DNA of 64,000 bases, taken from the NCBI RefSeq assembly GCF_004027225.2, contig NC_044297.2, positions 285,569 through 349,568 on the forward strand, read 5' to 3'. This document shows, piece after piece, positions 1 through 11,200 of this stretch. The notes under the pieces are model-generated. The model was not told where the DNA came from. It did no database searches and saw nothing but the letters and a program-made list of their open reading frames with translations. This DNA is from Strigops habroptila. Its lineage: Eukaryota; Chordata; Aves; Psittaciformes; Psittacidae. The first letter of the stretch is position 1; each line of letters opens with the position of its first letter. The position numbers were made by a program, and so were the translations under genes.

Positions 1-184
1 AGGGTGCTCAGGCATTGGAACAGGCTGCCCAGGGCAGGGCTGGAGTCACCGTCCCTGCAAGTGCTCACACCCCGTGTAGCCGAGGCCTCAGTGCCATGGG
101 TTAGTGGTGGCCTTGGCAGTGCTGGGAGCGGTGGGACTTGATGAGCTTAAAGCTCTTTTCCAATCGAGTTGACTCTGTGATTCG
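1..184 (+). repeat. CR1 LINE 3' fragment
   Basis: This is the 3' tail of a CR1 non-LTR retrotransposon, cut by the window's left edge. It shares nearly its whole length with the copy at 39650-39998, including the stretch containing GGTTAGTGGTGGCCTTGGCA, so both belong to one subfamily. It ends in the CR1 hallmark TCTGTGATTC near 184. It lies in the sense orientation of the host gene NUDCD3. Confidence 0.85.
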
Positions 185-3100
185 TGCAAGGAGAGAGGCC
201 ATGGCCTCTTGCTGGGAGAACTGCTTTAACACATAAACCTTCTCCCACAGTGGTGGAAACTCGGCTGCTCGGCAGCGTCTTTTCAAAGGGCTGAAATGCT
301 TGAGCTGAGGATGGGCCCCCCCCGGCCCTGTGTCTGGTGCAGCCCTGGGCTGGAACAAGCCTTTTGCAGCTGAGGAGGAATCAGCTGGGGTCCAGTTTTC
401 CCAGTGCTTTCGTGGGCAGTTGGGCTCCTGGGGCTGGGTTGCTGAGCTCAGCAGTAGGGCGCCGGTTCCCCTGTCGCACACTGAGTTGCTCAGGGCTTTG
501 GTTGCCCTACCAAGGTACTGAGCTCCCAAATTAGGTCCTGGGACCAAAAATAACTAAATTAAAACCTATAAATTTTTCTCTTAACAAGGAGAAAATCCCA
601 GGGCTGGAGGTTTGGGACAGCGTGTGCCTCATTCTGATTTAAAGCTGCATTTTCTGTTTGCTTGGTTTAACACTGCGTTGTTCGTCGAAAGAAGTGGCCT
701 AATGTGGAGAACTACCACGGTCTGGCATGGCCCCGTTGGCTGCCTTGTGTCTGAGGTGGGGGAGTCCGAGAGGCCACTTTGTCCTGTGCTCCCACAACTC
801 AATCCCACTGGATTTCTTTGGCCTTACCCCCTTTTTTCCAGGGGAGCTATAACTGGACTTGGTTGTGTTGTATGTGGTTAGTTATTAGAGCCGCTTTGGC
901 TGTGTGGAGGTGTCTCGGAGGAGACCTCTGAAACCCAAGGTTCTATCAGCTCTGTACAAACAATAAAGGTCCCAGGGGACTCCTGAACAGTGGCGTGTCC
1001 CACTGTCCTTGACCTACATATCCCGGCAGCAGTGAATCCAGCCCTCCGGTGACGACGCTCCGGAGCTCCTGGAGCTGGTGGTGGCATTTAAACTCGCCTA
1101 ATGTCAGAAAGTTGGCTCTGTTGAACGGCTCCATAAATAACTCGGAAACCAAAAGGGAAGGCTCAAAGCTTTCCTGAAGTGTGTGAGCTTGGGAAAGAGG
1201 AAGGCTCTTACCTGGCCGGGAGAGGGGCAGAGCCGCAGCCCATGTGCTGGGGCTGGTGGGACTCTGGCTGCTGCGGGTTAGGTGGATTCACACTTGAGCT
1301 GCTGGGGTCAGTAGTAAAGGCATTGTCTTGTGGGGCACCTCGTACAGGGCAACATCATCCCCCCAACATCATCCGGGCTCAGTGGTGCAATGGGATACAC
1401 GGGGAAAGTGTCTCCATGCGCCCTCTTTTTGGTCGTTGGTCCCATCTTGGGGATGAGTCGAAGCTCTGAGGCTTCCTGAAGGTGAGACCTTCCTGTAGAG
1501 CTGAGGGTGGTCACTGCGGGCTGGAGCCTGGCCGGGACGTGCCTGAGGTTTGAGGGTCAAAGGGAGGTGCTGGCTTCCATTTCTCAGTCTGGTTTTGAGA
1601 GCAGACTAGCAATGCTGCGCGTTGCAGGCCCGGAGGTGTGTGCTCAGGGTGGTGGCTCATTGGGGAACTGCTGCTGAGCTTCCGTCCGCTTTGGGGGTGA
1701 AGGAGACCTTCCACAGCTGGATTTGGGGTGTTTTCCCTCAGCAACCCATACGTACCTCAGCTGGAAGAAACCCTGAGGGTGAGGAGAGCCCCGGGACACC
1801 CCTGTGAGCTCACTGACAGCAGAGAGCTGCCGGGTGGATCCGAGTGGATCCCGAGGCTTTGTTGACTCTGTGGGTGTGAATTGAGCTGTAAGAGGGAAGG
1901 GTTTGGCATTCAGCAGCTCACTGCTGAGCCCGAGACCTAATTAACCGGAGTGTTGTGTACAAAGGGAGCTGTTCTGAAGTGCTGGGTGCCTGCAGGACCT
2001 GGTGAAGGGCCTCAGAGCCCATAGTCGCCCTCCTCCCGCCTCGGCGCTTTTCGGGTGAAAGCAGGAGAGACAAAGTGCCCGGTGCTGATGTTTTGATGCC
2101 AAGAGATGTTCAGTCTGGAGGTGGGGGAGGCTCCTTTGCAGCACGCTGGCAGGAGGAGCCCAAACCTGGTATTTTCCATACACGCAATCCCTGCAGCTTT
2201 GGAAATGCAGCTTTCCAAAGAGGTGAAACTTTCGGCTTCTCTACCTGTTACTCAGCTGCTCCAGCACCTGCCTTGGTACCCCGAGGAGCAGAGGCCACGT
2301 CTGACCCTCTTCAGTTTCTTCTTCAAAGCTGGGGTTTTAGCTCTGGCTGTAGTCTGGCTCATGCTGGGGCTTGACAGACGCTGTTGAGGGTGCACAGCCC
2401 TTCCCATGGCTTGAGGTGGCTTTGAGCTTTCATGTGGTCATGCTGGCAGCCAGGAGCTGCATTCCAGCATCGTGTGGGTGCCATGGGGGGGCCCTGGCCT
2501 TTCTGCAGCGACACAGGGAGGGCTCTGTCATCGCTGGCCCTTGCCCCGCTCCTCACACAGTGATTTCCAGCCCTGTTAGTGCTGGGAAGCCTGGATGCAG
2601 GTGTGGTCCAGGCTGCTGCCCCCCGCATCGGGGAGAGGGGTGTCTGATGGGAGCAAGGGCCTGGCTGACGACTGTCACCAGGGCAGGAGGACAGTGGCTG
2701 TGGCTTGTTCCTGTGCTACCTGCAGCAGCCGAGCTGAGCATATTGCAGAGGTTTTGGGGGGACAGGCTGCAAATGCTCCTTTCATCCTCCTCTACATCTT
2801 CCTCCCTGTGTGCTGGGAAGCCCAGCAAGATCTTTGAGCCAAGCAGTGCTGGCTGTGAGCTACAGGAAGATCTGAACGCTGCTGCCGTGGTCAAGGCAGA
2901 GGCTTTGAGGCCACAGCGAGCAGGAGGTAGGGTCCTTCTCCCACCACAGCTGCCAGCACTGGCACTTCGAGCTGCCGGAGAGGTGTCTGGCTTGGAGAAA
3001 CCCACCTCAGGGCACGTGTTTCCAGGTGAGTGAGGGGGAAAAGCCCTCGGCTACAGCCCGGCTGTGGCTCCAGGTGTCCTGCAGCCTGCCCAGGTGCTTG

Positions 3101-6100
3101 CGTGTCAGCAGCAGCTTCTCTTCCTGCATTTCCCGATGCCTCCTTGAGTCATCGCAGCGCTGGGATGTGGGATTAGTTATGTTGATGGGTGCCACGCGCT
3201 GCAGGCTGCTGCCGTGGAGCAAGAGCCTTGATCCAAATGTCTGCTCACAGCGATGAGCGCTGGCTGCGGTGACGGCGCGGTGCATCTCCCTGGCAGGCTG
3301 CTGCCGATCTGGGTTAGGCACGCGGACGCCTTGTGCCTCGTTCTGTCTTTCCCTACTTGCTCAGAACTTCATTATTACTTAATGAGATCTTTCCATTCTT
3401 GGCAACCTCTTGAGCTTGGAGAAGATTTCATGCATCGCAGGGGGCCTCTGACAGTGGTTAAAATACAGAGCTGGGGAGGGGTGTCTCTGCCGTTTGCTGG
3501 CAGGGGGACTGTACGACACCATTCCCTTCTTTTTCGCACTCGGAACAGAGGAAGGTCTTGTGGAGGGGAGAGGTGTTGGGGTGTTTGGCATTGGGATGTG
3601 CTTGTGGGACCTGCCGGGATGTGTTGGCAGAGCACAGGTGGGGTAGGACTGTTATAAATCCCTCCTTCAGGAGCAGCTTTGCAGAGGGGAGCGGATCTGG
3701 GTCCCTGTTTCAGCATATGCTGGGTTGGTTGCCTCACAGCATGGCCTGGCTTTCTCCCCATATCATCCTCTTCTGCCTCAGCCAGTCCTGCTCGCCCGGC
3801 TTTAGCTGTCGTGGCTGTTTCTCTTCCCCACCCGCCTCCACATCTGCATCACTTCAGTGGTGTGACACGTTTTCCTTAAAGCTGCCTAAATAATTCACCT
3901 TGACTAAGAGCAAACAGCAGCGGAGCTGCTTCCCGGAGGAAGCTTTCCGTGAATGCCAAGTGGCTGGAGGGCATCCGCGGTGCCAGCAGCGCCCAGGCTC
4001 CTGAGCTTGGTGCCTTCCCTGGTCCTGGTGGACACTGAGCGTCAGGTTGGTATCCCAGACTTCCATCAGCCTGCTTCCCAAGAGGGCAGTGGTCCTGCAT
4101 CAGAAAGCTGAGATGCTCCAGGCTAAGGGGATTGGATTCCTTAAGTAGGTCTGAAAATCCTTGGGATTTTTTTTCTTCTTTTTATGGAGAAAAAGAAGTC
4201 CTTTGGGATTAGGCCCATATTAGCTTCTTCCCCCAAGGCTTGCCCACCTTCAGCCTGCAGCATCGGGCTGAAGGACGGCTGCTCCCATGCCGCTGTATCC
4301 ATTCCTCAACCTTTGCATTCTTGCCCCAAAAGCCCTCGGTAAAGAGGAACTCGGGGAGCTGCCCTACTTCTCCTTACATAGAACATTCAATCAAATCCTT
4401 CGGCATCTGGTTCCTGCTCTTGGGTTGTGTCCGGTGCTGCTTTTGCAGAGCTGGAGCTGGTGCATCGTGAGGATGGAGCCGCACTCAGCTGTGTCCGCAG
4501 AGAGAGGATCCCTCTGTCACCGTTTCCACATCACTCAGCTCATCGTGCGTCACCAGCCCACGGAGCTGGAAATCCTGGGATAAGAAATGCTCAGAAACCT
4601 GTAATCGAGGCCTGGTGTGCGGCTCGACCTGCGTGCAGCTCGGCCTCGGCCATGGCACAGCTTGGTGCCACTGCCGGCACATCCCCGTCCCCTCTTGCTG
4701 TGTCCGCGGTCCGACCCTGCGCGAGGGGAGCGGCGCCGGTGCTGGTGCCAGCGCAGCCGTGCAGCTCCGAGGAGTGGAAAACAGATCGGCTGCTTCTTGC
4801 CAGAGCATTGTTAAAGGTTTCACCTCCCCCAAAATGACACATCATGAGCGAAAATAGAACAAGACAGAACACACAGACCCACCCACAGCATCCCCACCAC
4901 CCGGCAGCCAAGTGCACACGGTGCCAAACCCTGATGCTTTTTCACCCTCGCTGTCCTCAGCCATCGCCTGGCCCAGCGGCGGTGACCGTCGCACCGGGAG
5001 CAGCCGTGCTCCGGATCTGGCCTTGCTCTTCACCTGGTGGGTCTGGGCACGGGGCTGTCTCCTGGCGATGGGGCTGGTGCAGGAAGTTCTCTCGCCTGCT
5101 GCACGGTGGTGCTGTTGAAGCGACATGAGGGACGGCTTTGGCCGGGACACGCACCTCCAGCATGGTGGCCCAGCTCGGTGCAAGCAGGAGCTGCCTCCCA
5201 ACCAAGGAGCTGGGTCCAATTTCTTGAGTGCCGCCGGCATGTGCTAAGCACAGTTGGACCAGGCAAGGATCTGGCTGGAAAACCTCCAGGAAAGGAAGAG
5301 TTCCTTCAGGAGATGGTAGAGCTGTCAGCTGTTTGTCAGAGGCGCCTAACAAGGCTGAGGCCCGTGTTCACCATCTCAAACCCTCATTTGCTCAGGAGCA
5401 GGCAATTTTCTGGCAGGGGAATTCATGGAGACCTTCACAAATTGCCCCTTTAATGGGGCACAAGGTCACCCCATTAGCTTGGGCTGTGAGGAAGGCTTAT
5501 GCTTGTTCAGGCATGATGCTGTGCAAAGAGAAGTCCAGCAGAGTCATTGTGGAGCAAGTCCTGCCTTGGTGTCCATGTGGAAGGAGCACAACTGACACTG
5601 ACCTCTCCAGGGGTGCCGTGAAGTGCCCTCACGGGGTGGTGAAATCCTACTGGGTGAGCTCTCAGCAGGGCTGAAACACGCAGGATGTGCCTGGTCAGCC
5701 CCAGCACTTCCCTCCCGAGGAAGAGGAGGCACAGCAAGGATAGACCTGGTGGCTTTGTGGCAGCAAGTGGCTGCCCCCAGGTCATGTTTATTGGTGGTGT
5801 GGCCATGGGGCGTTTGCAGCTGGTGTCTTACCCACTCTACACTTTGTGCTGATGGGTTTTGTCCCATCTTTGGTGCTTTGCATCTGCTCTAACAAGACTT
5901 GGCTGGGCACAGGCTCGCTGCCTCCCCCTTTGGCCTTTGAGGTTGTCCTGACAAAGGCAGGAGGGGAACGGCCTGGAAGGAAACAGCCATTTGCTGGTTC
6001 TTGTCTGGTTCTCTGCTTGAGCTCAGGGAGACACTGACGCTTGGGATGCTAACATGATTTCCCTCTGGTGTCTTGCTGGCAGGTTTGGGAGGAGCGTGGT

Positions 6101-6194
6101 GAGCTCTGCCTCGGCCCGTGCAGCCACTGAGCCTGGAGGTGGAGCTTCTGGTGTAAGGAGGGTGCAGTCACACTGAACGATGCTGCAGGCAGGA

Positions 6195-6715
6195 CTGTGG
6201 GATGCATCCAGCACTGGGCCCACAACACCAGAGGGACATGGAGCTGCTGGAGCGAGGCCAGAGGAGGCCCCGGAGCTGCTGCGAGGGCTGGAGCAGCTCT
6301 GCTCTGGAGCCAGGCTGAGAGAGCTGGGCTGGGGCAGCCTGGAGAAGAGAAGGCTCCTGAAGGGGAGACCTTAGAGCAGCTCCAGTGCCTAAAGGGGCTC
6401 CAGGAAACCTGGAGAGGGGCTTTGGACAAGGGCCTGTAGGGACAGGCCAAGGGGAATGGCTTTAACCTGCCAGAGGGGAGATTGAGATGAGCTCTGAGGC
6501 AGAAGCTCTTCCCTGTGAGGGTGCTGAGGCGCTGGCACAGGGTGTCCAGAGAAGCTGTGGCTGCCCCATCCCTGGCAGTGTTCAAGGCCAGGTTGGACAC
6601 AGGGGCTTGGAGCAACCTGCTCTAGTGGAAGGTGTCCCTGCCCGTGGGAGGGGGTTGGAACTGGAGGAGATTTAAGGTCCCTTCAACCCAAACCACTCTG
6701 GGCTTCTATGAGGTG
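6195..6715 (+). repeat. CR1 LINE 3' fragment
   Basis: This is a plus-strand CR1 copy. It begins near the phrase GAGCTGCTGGAGCGAGGCCA and runs through the conserved 3' region (AAGCTCTTCCCTGTGAGGGT) to the tail AAGGTCCCTTCAACCC followed by a degraded TTCTATGA. It is 5' truncated, as most CR1 copies are, and lies in a NUDCD3 intron. Confidence 0.9.
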
Positions 6716-6839
6716 CACCTCATATTCCTCCTGCAGGGCCCTGCAGACCCTGCTCTCCAGTGCCGTTCCCGCTCTCTGGTGCCATTCCCACTCTCTGGCT
6801 CTGTTCCCACTCTCCAGCACCGTTCCCGCTCCCCAGCGC

Positions 6840-7400
6840 CGTTCCCGCTCTCGCCCTCCAGCCGGTTCGACTCCCACCATCCGGGGGCGGTTGGAAGCCG
6901 GCAGCTGGAGCCACCGCGCGCCAGCACCGGTTCGGCGCTGCCATGCCAACCCCGTTTCCATGGCGATGGGCACCCAATGGGCGACCGCCAGGCAAGGCCA
7001 AGATGCCTGAAAAAAGATGCTCTTCCCCTGCTCCCAAATCCCCCTCTGGAGGCCGGGAGCCCGCGGGTGCTTCCAGACCCCAGCGCTGCCTGTGGTGGGA
7101 ACCGGCTCTAAACCCACCGGGGGGCACGGGAGGTTGTAACGGGGCCGGTAAAACCCTCAGTGCCCCCCGCAAAACCATCAGAACAACAACAGGAACGGGG
7201 TGGGGGGGCTGTTGCCGCAGCCCCTCCACAACCCCCTCGACCGCCTTGGCTCTCATTGAATTAAAATCCCTGGATCGTGCGTAATGCGGAGGGTGCTGCA
7301 GCACGGCCACCCCCGCCCCTCCGTGCGGCGAGGGCCCCTCCGCGGGGGGTGCCCGCGGGGCGATGCGGTCCCCGGGGCCACCCGGCCCCGGCCCCCCTTT
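6840..7400. promoter_or_regulatory. CpG-rich patch inside a NUDCD3 intron
   Basis: A sharp rise in CpG and GC content directly follows the CR1 element, in contrast with the AT-richer intron on both sides. It holds an RFX X-box-like palindrome at 6954-6969 (GTTTCCATGGCGATGG). It could be an enhancer, an alternative promoter or an orphan CpG island. No open frame with a splice donor was recognised, so the function is inference only. Confidence 0.35.
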
Positions 7401-8254
7401 ATGTAACGCGCTGCAGCCCCGTGTTTGTGGAGCTCCAGATTGGAGGCTTAGGTACATAGCAAAACACTTTAAAATAACTCTGCCTTTTGTGAGCACCGCA
7501 GCTATCTTTAGGAAGGGTTTGGCTTGATTTGAAAGCCTTCTCTGGGAGGTTTCAGTGAAACAGATCCTCAGCCTGCCTGTTCAAAGGGACACGGGGTGAT
7601 AGAGATCTCACTTCTTGGCTGGAAACACTGTATTGATTATTGCTTATTGATCTGATAAGCCCCATCCTATCCCCACAACCGCCTCCTCATCCTTCTCCTA
7701 AGCTGGACGTGGCAGCTTGCGCCAAGCGTTGCTCGAGATGCACTTACCCAGTTGTCACATCCCAGGGTCAATGGAGCTCTGCAGCTCCATCACCTCTGTG
7801 CCCATGTCCCCCCAGCTGGGGGTTTTCCCAACCACACTAAAGTCAGGAGGAGGACAACGAGCTCTGGTTTTTCCTGGTGAGCCCAGCTCGCAGCAATGGC
7901 TCCGGGAACAGCACAGACCCTCTGGTGCAGGATGGTGTCCCCGGCTCCAGCTGCGGTGGGCAGCAGGGAGGTGGAGAGGCAAAGGAGTTTATCCTGTGTC
8001 TCACCACTTGTCCCATAGCCACCTGACTGCCCTTGTGCACACTGGGGATGGGCTGTGGGAGTCACCTGTAGTGGTGGTCCTGGGGCTGTGACCTGAACCT
8101 TCGCCCTTCCTGGGTAGGGCCAGCAGTGAGGGGGAGACCCTGGAGCTCAAGGGTCCTCCCTTTCTGCTTCTTGTATCCCACTTTCAGGTTTCCTGCTCTC
8201 CCCAGGCTCTGCTCCCTCCGGCACTTACCATGTTGCCCATTTCTCCCCCTCCAG

Positions 8255-11200
8255 GAGACAGGAGCAGTTCCAGACAAACCCCGACAGCTACAACGGAGCT
8301 GTGCGAGAGAACTACTCCTGGTCCCAAGACTACAGCGACCTGGAGATTAAAGTGCCCGTGCCCAAGCACATTGTGAAAGGCAGACAGGTAAAGTGGTGTC
8401 AGTGGTGTGTCTTCTAGCATTTCCCTTTCCCTCGGGTGCCCAGCTTGTCTGGGAAGCTGTGCTTGGAGCAGGAATGCTCCTTGTCCTTCATACTCAAGGA
8501 GGAGGATGTGGCTGTGCCTTTTTGTCTGGTGCTGTGTGTATGGACCCAGCCTGCCCATGTTCCTGTTGGGACTGCGGTGTCCCCTTGCTCTGGCCCTGGC
8601 GGGTTCCCTGGCACTACCTGGCACTTTGTCTCTCTGCTTCCACTGGCTGCAAAGGCACATGTGGGTTTCTGAGCCTGGCAGGGGGGGATTGCTCCTTCCC
8701 CATTGCTCCCTCTGGCTTGGAGCGTCTCCTGCCTCTCGTTTGCAGGTGGGAGCTGCTGGAACGGCTCGTCTGGGACTCGGGAACTGGAGCAGGCTCAGGT
8801 GTGGGAGACGTGACCTGCTCCAGGCGGAAGGAGCTGGGGCCCCTCTCCCTGGCTGCCTGCATGGGCAGGGGGGTCTCACCTCCCTCCTTGGCTCAGACAG
8901 GAACTTTCCTTCTCTGTCATGTCAGTTTTTCTTCCCCACTTCTGTCCCCTCCTGGGGAGGGACTCACGGTGCCCGTAGTGCCCGTGGCTGGCCTTAGTTG
9001 GACCCAGACATTTGAACTATCCTGTCTTTCCCAAGTGCTGCCCTCCCCATAGCTGAGCCTGTATTTTTCCATTTGGGAAGTCCTTGCTCCCCCACCTCCT
9101 GTCCTCCTCTGCTTCCAGGGCGGCTGAAATGAGCACGCTTGGGTTTGTTCACTAGCTCCAACCTACACAGCTCTGGATCATGCCAGAAGAGTGTAATTGG
9201 CAGCAGCAACCCGGACCGGAGGGTTGAGGGAGCAAACGGCTGCCATGGGGACAGCAAGGGACTGGGAGGTGCAGCGCTCCCAGTGGGTCTCCAAAACAAA
9301 CCCAGGCTGTTTCTTGGAAGGATTCAGAGGCATCCAGACGGATGTTCTATCCCTCTGCATCCTATTGCCACCACGATGCCTCTCGCTGCCCGGGGAAGTG
9401 CCCTTTGTGCTGGGGGAGTTGTGTCCTTGCCAAAACAGAAGTCCATGAGGCTTTGCCTGCCCCATCCTTTGCCCCCCAGAGGCACGGGGGCCTCGCCGGG
9501 GCAGGAGGAGCAGGGCCAGGGTGCACTTTGCTGACCTCCCCTTGACTCGAGACTTGATTCCCTGCGTCTCTCCCAGCCTCGGGGGGCTGGAAGCAGATGG
9601 GTCATGGGCCAGAGCAGGTGGGTCAGAGCCATTTCAAAGCTCGATGGACTTGGGTTCCTGCAGGAAAGAACCATTCCCCTGCATTGAGCAACGCACCTTC
9701 ATCTTCTATAAAGATGATGAGGTTTTTGGCTTCTTCCTGCCAAGGCAAGATTAAAACTCTCCCGGGTTTGGTCCCCGGGCTCAGAGCGCGCCCGGCTCTA
9801 ACGCTGCTCAGAATCTTCCTTCTGACACTTTCTTGGATTCAGGCTGTTGCTATGGCACATTTACACTCGGGAGAGCTTAAGGTTTCCTTGTATGGAGCTC
9901 CAAAAAAGTGCCCGTGGAGCAGGAACGGGTGATGGGGTGGGTGGGAGCATCTTCCCCTGTGCTCCCCACCTCTCTGATCTACTTACAGGCGCAACAGGGG
10001 CCCGCGGCGCTGAGCGCTCCCGGAGCACTTAACCCAAGACGATGGCAGCGAGCACCGCGTGTGCCCGGCCGCAGGAGCTCGGGCTTTGCTCCTTTGCATT
10101 CCCGGGTGATGTGGGCGTTCTGGTGCGCACAGAAACCGCCGTGGGGCAGAACCAGGGCAGAGCCAAGCCCCGGGTCTCCTCGTGAGCGGCGTTTCGGGGG
10201 GCAGAGGTGCTTATGGGGAGCTTGTGCCACTGCTTGTGGCTGCACTGCCGGCACAGCATGTTCCCGGTGGGATTGCCCTTGGCTTCCCTGCAACCACTGC
10301 CCTGGGTCTGGTGCTGGTTGTCCGTGCCTGGCAAACTCCAGTTTTGGGGCTGTACAGGGCAGGATGGGGCAGTTCAGGTGAGGGGAGTCAGAGGGAGGAA
10401 GGGCAGCCCCTCAGAGAGCCTGGCCACCCTCCCATGGAGCAGAGGTGGAGTGAAACTCCCCAAGGTATCCAAGAAGGTGCCACGTGCACCAAATCCTGCA
10501 TTCACTGGGCACCACTGCGTGTGCATGAGACCTCTTGGACATTTGTCTCCACACGAGGTGGGTCAGGGCTCTCTGGTGGTGCATGTTGTACTCCCATCAC
10601 CGCTCCTGGAGGGCTGGTGTGCCAAGAGGGACTTTGTGCTGGCTGCAGGTAGAAGCCGGTGCTACACTTGCCTCGTGTGCTGGGTTAAGGCTGCTGATCT
10701 CTTCTTCTGTGCCTTTCATATCTGCAGCCTCCCTGGCCCTCCACGTCCCAAAGCAGCCCCCCCAGAAGGTGACTTGGGGGTCAGTTTGCTTTTTCCCCCT
10801 TGGCTCGCTCTGGGCAGGCCCTGTGCTGTGCTGAGAGCCCGGGGTCAGCATCCCCGACCAGGAACCAGGGCAGTTGGTGGCAGGGTGCAGAGCCTCATCC
10901 CCACACCTCGGCTCTGCGCTGGAGGAGGCCGCTCCGTGCTGCAGCCTCTCCAGAGATGTTTCCCATCCGGAGGCTGTCCGCAGCCATGTGCCAGGGAGAT
11001 CCCAGGGGAGCTCATGTCCCTTCCCTGATCCTGTGTGGCCGTGGTCCTGCTCCCAGCCGCAGCAGTGCAGCTCAGTCCCGGTGTCACGCTGGGCTGCGTG
11101 TCCAGGCCTGTGCTGCAGCCCTGGCAGGTCCCTGTCACACGCAGCGGGTCTGGGGGCTTTATCTGGGGGGCATCAATCAGATGGAGCCGTGGTGCCCACC

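Larger units (their letters stand above)
185..8254 (+). other. NUDCD3: NUDCD3 intron upstream of the first visible exon
   Basis: No coding exon was found here. The preceding NUDCD3 exons, which encode the N-terminal helical region and acidic linker, must lie upstream of the window. The stretch is ordinary unique sequence apart from a CR1 copy at 6195-6715 and a CpG-rich patch near 6840-7400. Open frames up to 220 codons occur but show no family similarity and no phase-compatible splice sites. Confidence 0.7.

Noticed and set aside
2826-2926. A candidate upstream NUDCD3 exon with acceptor and donor (frame reading FEPSSAGCELQEDLNAAAVV)
   Set aside because: Its only open frame leaves one base at the donor, while the exon at 8255 needs two. 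The peptide shows no clear match to the NUDCD3 linker.
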